Positions 13,920 through 22,200 of a stretch of 45,634 bases of DNA are shown here, piece after piece. The DNA comes from a virus. The DNA lies in IMG/VR virus record IMGVR_UViG_3300029266_001356, positions 1 through 45,634 of that record; one strand, given 5' to 3'. Under the pieces are notes generated by a model that was not told the origin of the DNA, ran no database searches, and saw only the letters and a program-made list of their open reading frames with translations. Position numbers and translations under genes: made by a program. Numbering within the stretch: position 1 is the stretch's first letter; every line of letters starts with the position of its first letter.

Positions 13920-15161
13920 ATGGCAGAAAAAGAAACGCCAATCGCAAATGACGATACTGGCAAGATTAAAGTAAAACCAAAAACAGAAAAACAACCTGAT
14001 GGTAACGAAACAAAAGGAAATGTTACTAAAGTTAAAACAAAAATGAAAAAGAAACCAGAGGTAATAGAACAAACTATTACAAAGGTTGATTTAAGCAAAC
14101 CAACAAAACCAGAAGAAAATGAAATTAAAAAAGATAACCTTGACAACGAGGGAGTGGTTAGAGTCGATGAAAATGCCGATGCCGCACAAGAACAAAAAGA
14201 AGTACCAGAGGAAGCCAAAACACAGGAAACTCCAATCTTACAAGAAGTAACAAATGAAGAGAAGAAAGAAGTAATAGCTGATGTAGCTAGTAAAGCTATT
14301 AAAGAAAATTTTGAAACAGGCAAGCCTTTACCAGAAAACATACAAAAACTAGTAAATTTTATAGAGGAAACAGGAGGTGATTTAAATGACTATGTTACTC
14401 TAAATACAAATTACGACGATATGGATAGTCAAGATTTACTATTAGAATATTATAAAAATACAAAACCTCATCTTGATGGTGAAGAAATAAACTTCTTAAT
14501 GGAAGATCAATTTTCGTATGATGAAGATGTTGATGAGGAGAGAGATATTAAAAGAAAAAAACTAGCGCTTAAAGAGCAAGTTGCCAGCGCTAAAAGCCAC
14601 TTAGACGGGCTAAAGTCTAAATACTATGAAGATATCAAAGCTGGAAGCAAGCTCACTAAAGAGCAGCAAAAAGCAGTTGACTTCTTTGATAGGTACAACG
14701 AAGAAGAGTCAGAGCGAAAAGAAGTACTTGACAAAAACACTTCTACTTTTTTAAATAAAACTAATCAAGTTTTTAACGATGAATTCAAAGGTTTTGAATA
14801 TAGCATTGGAGATAAAAAGTTTAGAATGAACGTCAACGATACCGAGAAGATTAAAGACACGCAGAGTGATATCAACAATTTTATCAAAAAGTTTTTGAAT
14901 GAAAATGGTGCTATGGAAGATGCTGCTGGTTATCACAAATCTTTATACACTGCAGCTAATGCTGATACTATAGCGAATCATTTTTACGAACAAGGCAAAG
15001 CTGATGCTTTAAAAGAAAGCATCTCTACTGCTAAAAACGTAAACATGGATCCTAGACAATCGCATGGAGAAGTTTCTGCTAGTGGGGTTAAAGTAAGAGT
15101 ACTTGGTGATAGCGCTGATGATTTTAAGTTTAAAATTAAAAACAACAAATTTAAAAAATAA
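13920..15161 (+). CDS. Probable capsid scaffolding protein
   Basis: 413 residues. The N-terminal 120 residues are highly charged, low in complexity and probably disordered (repeated K/E/T/N). The middle has helical coiled-coil stretches (about 210-290: RKKLALKEQVASAKSHLDGL and neighbours), and the end is basic (KFKIKNNKFKK). Scaffolds are typically charged, helical and end in a basic tail that binds coat protein. The gene lies exactly between portal and major capsid protein, the usual scaffold position. No protease motif is visible in it. Assignment is by position and composition. Confidence 0.7.
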   Translation: MAEKETPIANDDTGKIKVKPKTEKQPDGNETKGNVTKVKTKMKKKPEVIEQTITKVDLSKPTKPEENEIKKDNLDNEGVVRVDENADAAQEQKEVPEEAKTQETPILQEVTNEEKKEVIADVASKAIKENFETGKPLPENIQKLVNFIEETGGDLNDYVTLNTNYDDMDSQDLLLEYYKNTKPHLDGEEINFLMEDQFSYDEDVDEERDIKRKKLALKEQVASAKSHLDGLKSKYYEDIKAGSKLTKEQQKAVDFFDRYNEEESERKEVLDKNTSTFLNKTNQVFNDEFKGFEYSIGDKKFRMNVNDTEKIKDTQSDINNFIKKFLNENGAMEDAAGYHKSLYTAANADTIANHFYEQGKADALKESISTAKNVNMDPRQSHGEVSASGVKVRVLGDSADDFKFKIKNNKFKK

Positions 15162-15177
15162 TTAAAAAAACAAAATT

Positions 15178-16680
15178 ATGGCAATTACAAATGGACTTAG
15201 TTTGAATAGTGTTCCAGCCTCAAGGCAACAAACACTATCTACAAACTATTTAGATTTAGCGTCTACAACTGGACAAGGTTGGGCGCAACAATATTTACCA
15301 GATCTTATGGAGCAAGAAGCTGAAGTTTTCGGACCGAGAACTATTTCAGGGTTTCTTTCACAAGTAGGAGCTGAAGAGGCAATGACAGCTGATCAAGTTG
15401 TATGGTCTGAACAATCAAGATTACATTTATCTTATACAGGTACTGTAGATGCTGATGGAGATGTTAATGGTACGATTGCAATTCTTGCTGATATCGATGG
15501 AGACACTGCGGTAGGTGCAACAACAAGTAGAGTTCATGGTATTAGAGTTAATGATATGGTGATGATAGCACAAGCTGGTGTTGTAATTAAAGCATTAGTT
15601 GTTGAAACTCCAAACTCAAATGTTATTTCTGTTGAGCCTTATGCTACAGCTGCTTTATCAACTTTAAGCGATGGAGCTGCTACTATATTAGTTATTGGTT
15701 CTGAGTATGGCAAAGGAGCGTCTTACGCTGATAACACAGGTACATTTAAGTCTGACTCAAGAGGAGCTAACGAACCAACTTTCAAAAGCTTTCAAAACAA
15801 ACCAATTATAATGAAAGACTACTACGAAGTATCAGGTTCTGATGTTTCTAGAGTTGGTTGGGTTGAAATTGCTGCTGAAGACGGAACTGCTGGTTACTTA
15901 TGGTACTTAAAAGCTGAAGCTGATACAAGAGCTCGTTTTAACGATTACTTAGAGATGACTATGCTTGAAGCTGAAAAAACTGCTGACGCATCTATTATTG
16001 GTTTCGGTCAAAATAGTGAAGTTAGAGGTGCTGCTGACGCGGGTCTTAATGGTGCTGGTACTGAAGGTTTATTCGCTGCTATTGAAAGTAGAGGTAATAT
16101 TACTTCTGGTATAACTGGTGTTAATGCTGCAACTGATTTAGCTGAGTTTGACGCTATCTTAGCTGAGTTTGACAAGCAAGGTGCTATTGAAGAAAACATG
16201 ATGTTTGTAAACAGAGCTACTTCGTTAGCAATGGATGACATGTTAGCTTCAATGAATTCTTACGGAGCTGGAGGTACTTCTTATGGAGTATTTGACAACT
16301 CAGAAGATATGGCATTAAACTTAGGTTTCTCTGGTTTCAGAAGAGGTTCTTACGACTTTTACAAGTCTGACATGAGATACTTAAATGACAAAGCTACAAG
16401 AGGTGGTATCAATGATGCTGCTGGTTCAGCTGCTATCCGTGGAGTTATTGTTCCTGCTGGAACTTCAACTGTATATGACCAACAATTAGGAAAGAATCTT
16501 AAGAGACCTTTCTTACATGTTCGTTATAGAGCTTCTCAAACTGATGACAGAAAAATGAAGTCATGGGTTACTGGTTCTGTTGGTGCTGCTACATCTGCTT
16601 TAGATGCAATGCAAATCCACATGTTATCAGAAAGATGTTTAGTTACACAAGGTGCTAACAATTTCATGTTAATGAAATAA
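15178..16680 (+). CDS. Major capsid protein, HK97-type, crAss-like
   Basis: 500 residues. The N-terminal arm includes YLPDLMEQEAEVFGPRTISG followed by FLSQVGAEEAMTADQVVWSE, a strongly recognisable block of capsid proteins in crAss-like and related marine phages. The rest is Gly/Ala/Asp-rich with an inserted beta domain (about residues 85-190) and a helix-rich P/A-domain part (LEMTMLEAEKTADASIIGFG). The C-terminus ends in MLSERCLVTQGANNFMLMK. HK97-fold coat proteins assemble hexamers and pentamers. Codons look favoured and even, as expected for the most abundant protein. It is followed by a strong terminator, which would let this gene be made in excess over its neighbours. Confidence 0.9.
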   Translation: MAITNGLSLNSVPASRQQTLSTNYLDLASTTGQGWAQQYLPDLMEQEAEVFGPRTISGFLSQVGAEEAMTADQVVWSEQSRLHLSYTGTVDADGDVNGTIAILADIDGDTAVGATTSRVHGIRVNDMVMIAQAGVVIKALVVETPNSNVISVEPYATAALSTLSDGAATILVIGSEYGKGASYADNTGTFKSDSRGANEPTFKSFQNKPIIMKDYYEVSGSDVSRVGWVEIAAEDGTAGYLWYLKAEADTRARFNDYLEMTMLEAEKTADASIIGFGQNSEVRGAADAGLNGAGTEGLFAAIESRGNITSGITGVNAATDLAEFDAILAEFDKQGAIEENMMFVNRATSLAMDDMLASMNSYGAGGTSYGVFDNSEDMALNLGFSGFRRGSYDFYKSDMRYLNDKATRGGINDAAGSAAIRGVIVPAGTSTVYDQQLGKNLKRPFLHVRYRASQTDDRKMKSWVTGSVGAATSALDAMQIHMLSERCLVTQGANNFMLMK

Positions 16681-16696
16681 GCATTATTTATATTAA

Positions 16697-16730
16697 AGAC
16701 CGGGGCTTCGGCCTCGGCCTTTTCTTTTTA
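16697..16730 (+). terminator. Intrinsic terminator with TTCG tetraloop after the capsid gene
   Basis: GACCGGGGC (16698-16706), loop TTCG, GCCTCGGCC (16711-16719), with one A/C mismatch and one G/T pair, followed by TTTTCTTTTT. A textbook rho-independent terminator. It probably attenuates transcription after the major capsid gene. Confidence 0.9.
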
Positions 16731-16736
16731 TTAATT

Positions 16737-16752
16737 TATATTATATTATATT
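16737..16752 (+). promoter_or_regulatory. TATATTATATTATATT leader before 16753
   Basis: Repeated leader matching that before the scaffold gene, running straight into ATGGCA. Probably an A/T-rich unstructured initiation region; a promoter restarting transcription after the terminator cannot be excluded. Confidence 0.4.
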
Positions 16753-17607
16753 ATGGCAAAAAAACAAACAAAAGTCTCACCACAGGCAGATCCTGGAGAT
16801 GAGCATATAGAAAAAGTAGTCACAGAATTTATTGAAGATACTGTGGTTGCAGAACCAAAAGTAAGAGAAAGATTAAAACCATCTAACGAATGGGAAATAA
16901 AAGACAGGTTATATATTTTGGTAGGTGGTAAAACACCACTTTCAAGATCTATAAAAGCCGCAAACGTTTATTATTTTGACAAAGAAAAAGGTTATGAAAG
17001 AGAGTTAAAATATTGTCAAAACCAAAAAACAGCGTTTGTTGACGAAATGAAAGGTGATCAAAGATTAGAGCACATTATATTTAGATCTGGAAGTTTGTTT
17101 GTAGAAAAAGAAAAAACAACTTTACAAAAACTATTAAGTTTATATCACCCTCACAAAGGTAAAGTTTACGAAGAGTACAAGCCAGCGGCATTAGCGGCTG
17201 ATGAAATTGACACTTTAAATATGCAGGTAGATGCGTTAGTTGCGGCTAGAAGTCTTGATATAGATATGGCAGAAGCTATTATGCGTGTTGAAAAAGGCTC
17301 TAACGTATCAGACTTGAGTTCTAAGGAACTTAAAAGAGATTTATTAGTATTTGCAAAGAATAATCCTAAACTCTTCTTAGAGTTAGCGGATGATGAGAAT
17401 GTAATGTTAAGAAACTTTGGTATTAAAGCTGTAGAAGCTGGAATACTAAGACTATCGTCAGATCAAAGAAACTTTATGTGGGGTAGTAATGGAAGAAAGC
17501 TAATGGTTATACCATTTGACGAGCATCCTTACACTGCTTTAGCACATTGGTTTAAAACTGATGAGGGAATGGAGATATACTCCAATATTGAAAAAAGATT
17601 AAATTAA
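16753..17607 (+). CDS. Probable head-neck protein, 284 aa
   Basis: Directly downstream of the capsid gene and its terminator. The N-terminus (1-40) is polar and acidic. Residues 50-150 look like a folded alpha/beta part (WEIKDRLYILVGGKTPLSRS, AANVYYFDKEKGYERELKYC). A helical half follows, containing ELKRDLLVFAKNNPKLFLEL (about 197-216). It resembles proteins placed next to the coat gene in crAss-like phages, but I know no precise function. Candidate roles: head completion, neck component or cement. No catalytic or export signals. Confidence 0.65.
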   Translation: MAKKQTKVSPQADPGDEHIEKVVTEFIEDTVVAEPKVRERLKPSNEWEIKDRLYILVGGKTPLSRSIKAANVYYFDKEKGYERELKYCQNQKTAFVDEMKGDQRLEHIIFRSGSLFVEKEKTTLQKLLSLYHPHKGKVYEEYKPAALAADEIDTLNMQVDALVAARSLDIDMAEAIMRVEKGSNVSDLSSKELKRDLLVFAKNNPKLFLELADDENVMLRNFGIKAVEAGILRLSSDQRNFMWGSNGRKLMVIPFDEHPYTALAHWFKTDEGMEIYSNIEKRLN

Positions 17608-17620
17608 TCTAACTGTAGAA

Positions 17621-17644
17621 GCGGTCGCTCTACGGAGCGATCGT
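17621..17644 (+). terminator. Hairpin with TACG tetraloop after the 284-aa gene
   Basis: CGGTCGCTC (17622-17630), loop TACG, GAGCGATCG (17635-17643), one G/T pair. The stem is strong for such AT-rich DNA, with a stable UNCG-type loop, but no T run follows; it may be a processing or stabilising hairpin rather than a full terminator. Confidence 0.6.
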
Positions 17645-17667
17645 AAACTACAAACAAAAAAGAAATT

Positions 17668-18384
17668 ATGGCAATAAGCGTAGATACAGTATATCAAAAA
17701 GTTTTAGCTTTAGCTAATAAAGAGCAAAGAGGTTACATAACACCTCAAGAGTATTTGCTATTAGCTGATCAAGCTCAACAACTTATATTTGAGCAGTACT
17801 TTTACGATGTAGACAAGTCTCTAGATTTGCTTGCCAACAATACTGAGTACAGTAATAGAATTAGTGAGATAGAAGAAAGACTAGCTCCTTTTAAAAACAC
17901 AAACGTAGCTATGGTTGGTGTGTCAGGCTCTACAATGGTACTACCAACAACGTTACATAGGTTAGGAACTGTTTTTTATAACGACGGTACTAGAAGTGTT
18001 AAAGTAGAACAAGTAGATGCAGGTGAAGCTGAGATGATGCAGCAAACAGCTTTGTATGCCGCTACTCAATTAAGACCTATTTATGTAAGAAGAACAGCAA
18101 ATTCAATCCAGTTTTATCCTAGTTCAGCATCACCGGCGTATTCTACGTCAACGGTAAACTGTAACTTTATTGATACACCTGTAAAACCAATTTGGAATTT
18201 TACTGTTGTAAACAATCAAGCTTTATATAATAGTGTAGGCTCTGTTGATTTTGAACTTCACGAGTCTGAAGAAACTGATTTAGTTTATAAAATATTAGAA
18301 ATGGCTGGTGTTGTATTAAACAAACCAGGTTTAGTACAAATAGCATCAAACGAAGAAACAGCACTAATAGCAAAAAAACAATAA
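17668..18384 (+). CDS. Ring/adaptor (neck) protein, crAss-like type
   Basis: 238 residues. The N-terminal block RGYITPQEYLLLADQAQQLI (21-40) is one I associate with the neck ring proteins of crAss-like and related phages (head-tail connector, functionally like P22 gp4 or T7 gp11). A helical hairpin follows, then a beta part (NSIQFYPSSASPAYS) and a C-terminal helix (ETDLVYKILEMAGVVLNKPG). Ring proteins sit under the portal and connect it to the tail. The next gene has a similar role and follows with three bases between. Confidence 0.75.
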   Translation: MAISVDTVYQKVLALANKEQRGYITPQEYLLLADQAQQLIFEQYFYDVDKSLDLLANNTEYSNRISEIEERLAPFKNTNVAMVGVSGSTMVLPTTLHRLGTVFYNDGTRSVKVEQVDAGEAEMMQQTALYAATQLRPIYVRRTANSIQFYPSSASPAYSTSTVNCNFIDTPVKPIWNFTVVNNQALYNSVGSVDFELHESEETDLVYKILEMAGVVLNKPGLVQIASNEETALIAKKQ

Positions 18385-18387
18385 TAA

Positions 18388-19272
18388 ATGGGATTAATAT
18401 CACAAACAGGCCAACAGTATTATAGCACAGCGTCACCAACACCTTTTGGCGATTATCAGTTTATATCACTAGAACATGTTATAAACCAATTTATAATAGC
18501 TTATGTTGGTGAAGACAAGATTATAAGTAAAATTAAAAGAACGGATGTTGCGTTTCATGCTATGAGAGCTTTGCAAGAATTATCATTTGATACTTTTAAA
18601 TCTATTAAGTCACAAGAAATAGTCTTACCACCGTCATTGCAAATGATACTACCACAAGACTACGTTAACTATGTAAAAATAACTTGGAGCGATAGCGCTG
18701 GTATAGAGCACGTTTTGTATCCAGCTGCTAAAACATCAAACCCAACAGACGTAACTCAAGATGCTGCTGGTGATTATACTTTTACCTCAACAGTTTTAGA
18801 CACGGACGCAAACTCTTCTACTTGGGACAACTTTAAAGCAAACAACTCTAACAGCGCTGACACCGTTCCTCACGGAGACGCTTATGATCATGACTTAATG
18901 CTTAGTAGTAAAAGGTATGGAATAGACCCTCAATATGCCCAGTCAAATGGAACTTTTTATATAGACGAAAACACAGGGTTAATACATTTTAGCTCTAACG
19001 TTGCAGGAAACACTGTAATTTTAAAATACATTAGTGATAGTCTTGGAACTGATGCTGAAATGAAAGTACACAAGTTTGCAGAAGAAGCCATGTATAAACA
19101 CATTGCTTACGCTGTTATGTCTACAAGAGCAAACGTACAAGAGTACATTGTACAAAGATTTAAAAAAGAGAGATTTGCCCAAACAAGAAAAGCAAAATTA
19201 AGATTATCTAACATTAAACCAGAGGAGCTTACACAAATTTTAAGAGGGAAGTCGAAACAAATAAAACACTAG
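18388..19272 (+). CDS. Second ring/tail adaptor protein
   Basis: 294 residues, beginning MGLISQTGQQYYSTASPTPFG. The section VINQFIIAYVGEDKIISKIK and AFHAMRALQELSFDTFKSIK (about 31-76) forms a helical pair, then PPSLQMILPQDYVNYVKITW gives a beta region. The C-terminal part returns to helices (FAEEAMYKHIAYAVMSTRAN) and ends basic. Size and layout match T7 gp11/P22-type adaptor proteins. It lies between the ring protein and the very large tail protein, as expected for the short-tail assembly line. Assignment by layout and position. Confidence 0.7.
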   Translation: MGLISQTGQQYYSTASPTPFGDYQFISLEHVINQFIIAYVGEDKIISKIKRTDVAFHAMRALQELSFDTFKSIKSQEIVLPPSLQMILPQDYVNYVKITWSDSAGIEHVLYPAAKTSNPTDVTQDAAGDYTFTSTVLDTDANSSTWDNFKANNSNSADTVPHGDAYDHDLMLSSKRYGIDPQYAQSNGTFYIDENTGLIHFSSNVAGNTVILKYISDSLGTDAEMKVHKFAEEAMYKHIAYAVMSTRANVQEYIVQRFKKERFAQTRKAKLRLSNIKPEELTQILRGKSKQIKH

Positions 19273-19275
19273 TAT

Positions 19276-22200
19276 ATGCCAGAGTTGAAGCGTAATTTTA
19301 CAAAAGGTAAAATGAATAAAGACCTTGATGAAAGAATGGTACCTAACGGCGAATATAGAGATGCTTTAAATATTGAAGTAGCAACTTCTGAAGGAGCAAA
19401 CGTAGGTGCAGTTCAAACAACAAAGGGTAATAAAAATTTAACTAATTTATTTGGTGCTAACGCTACTTGTGTTGGGGTCATAGGCAATGGTAAAACTAAT
19501 AAGATTTATTGGTTAGTTTCTTCTCCAGACAAAAACACGGAGGCTAGTAAAACTTATGCTCATGTTGAGGAAGATAGCAGTGGAACTGTTAGTGTTGTTC
19601 ACAACGTTTATTCTGACTATATAATGGAGTATGACGAAGAGAACGATAACAATAATTACATAACGGTAGAAAACTACAAGGTTGAATCAACTATATCTAA
19701 CGATAGTCATGGAACCAACTCTGATCATATACACGTAACTGATTTTAATAGCAATGATATAAGGGACGTTGGAATACAGCCTGGTATGGACATAACAATT
19801 AGAGGTGTTAAAACATGTATTCTTAAGATTGAAAAAGATGCTGCACCTTATAGTGGTTGGAGAGTTTATACAAAACACACTGCCGCTGATCAAGGATGGG
19901 AAAACTTAAATGATGTAGTTGCTGGTGACTCTGTAACGTTTGAACTACCTTTTAATAAAAGAGCTCTAGGCTTTACTCACTTTGCTAGTGAAAAACCTAA
20001 AAAACTTATAACAGGTATTAATATTATTGATGATTTATTATTCTGGACAGATGGAATTACAGAGCCTAAAAAAATAAACATAGAAAGATCTAGATATGGA
20101 TCTCAACACCTAAATCCTGCCGCTTATCCTAACGGCACAAACAAGTATTACACTTTACTCATTGTAAATGGCCAACCGCCATCTCCTTCAAACGGAAGAC
20201 TATCAACTGACGACTCTAATTACGTTCAAGGTTTTCAATACATGCCCTTGACTTACAGAGAAACTACCGTTATAAAAAAATCCCCTACAACCGCCTTAAA
20301 ATTAATAATGTCTAACACTACTAGAGCTGATATAGTTGTAGACGGTTCTTTAATTGTAAATGCAAATGTTAACTTACCTTTTGGTAACGCGGCACAAACA
20401 AGTTCAAACTTCTTTTTTGACTCTGTTGGTGTAGCGTTAAAATATGGAAACCTTACGCCTGCTTTGCATTTTGGATCACAAATGGATTGGCAGGTAGGTG
20501 ATTTTATTGAATTTTACCCAGATGACGATGACGCTGGTAATTCTAATGACGTATTGATATTAGCAAAAGTTGAAACCGCTGTCAACGCAGATACTTTTAT
20601 TTTTGAAATAAGAACTATATCACTACAAGTTGTAAAAACTATAACAACTTATAGAGCAAAACTTAAACAGAAAAAACCATTGTTTGAATTTAAGTTTCCT
20701 AGATTTGCTTACAGGTGGAGGTATGAAGATGGAGAGTACTCTACATATTCACCTTTTTCAGAAATAGCATTTTTACCTGAAAAATTTGATTATTTACCTA
20801 AAAAAGGTTTTAATCTTGGAATGACAAACAATTTAAGATATTTAATGCTGTCAGGCTTTAAACCAACTACAACACCTTTAGACGTTGTTGAGATAGATGT
20901 ACTTTACAAGGAGTCAAACTCACCCAATGTTTATACTGTTGAAACTATAAAATCTCCTAGTGGTAGAAATGATGTGCTAGGTACAGATTCTTTTGCTGGT
21001 GATAAAGGTTGGTTTGGATTAATTAGTCACAATGGAAATTGGTCAGAAGGACCAAACACAAAAACAACCGTATCTCACATGGTTGGTCAAAACAATTTTG
21101 ACGGTACCATACCCCTTATTACCTCTGCGGGTGTTTATTTTTATGGCATGAATCTTGATTTTGGAGATTCTAATATGAAGATTGGTGACACTATTGTTTT
21201 TACAGGTGGATTTAATTCTGGTTTAACTGGTCCAATAATTATTACTGGTATAAGAAGTGTTACAAGCCCAACAACTGGTCTTTATGAAACTAGCATGTCT
21301 TTTAAAGCTAACGGAACTCCAGTTAATCTTGCTTCGCCACCTTGGATAAGTCCATCTTCGTCTGGATTGGTTATTCGATATGCGGAAGTTGAGTTTTTTA
21401 GAACAATAGCCAAAAGACCAGCTTTTGACATTGATTATCCTAATGGTTCTTTAGAGGTAGATTCTGATATGATACACGCTACGCTACCATCAAATCAATT
21501 GTTAAGACCTTGGGACAACGTTCCTATTAAAGCTTTGTCTCAAGAAATAACTGGTAACAGAATTGTTTATGGTAATTACACTCAAAACTACAATTTAGTA
21601 GATGATAAAAATGATATAATTAAAAACAGTTTTCAACCTGTTGCAACAATAAGAAAAAACGTTAGACAAAATGTCCGCTACAACGATGCAACAACATTAA
21701 GAGATCCTTCAACTGGCGCTATTATAGACTACTGGGATATTAGAAATGCTGTAATAGAGTCTCCTGCTATGCCAGAGCGCTCGATAAAATCTTTAAGAGA
21801 TTATCAAGTGGGAGTTGTATATATGGATGAATTTGGAAGACAAACACCGATACAGACTCACGAAACAGGTGTTTTAAAATTAGCAAAAGACGAAGCCGCA
21901 AGATACAATCAACTTACTTTTCACCTTAGAGATGCTGACGATTCAACGCAAACTAAAAATGCACGATATCCAGAGTGGGCTTCTCATTACAAATACTACA
22001 TAAAAGAAAACTCTAACGAGTATTACAATTTAGCTATGGATCGCTTTTACGATGCTGAGGATGGTAATATATGGCTGTCTTTTCCTTCTTCTGAAAGAAA
22101 TAAAGTTGATGATGAAACTTTTTTAATATTAAAAAAACGACATGATAGCAATATTTTTGTTGTTGAAGATGCTAGGTTTAAAATACTAGCTATAGCGGAT

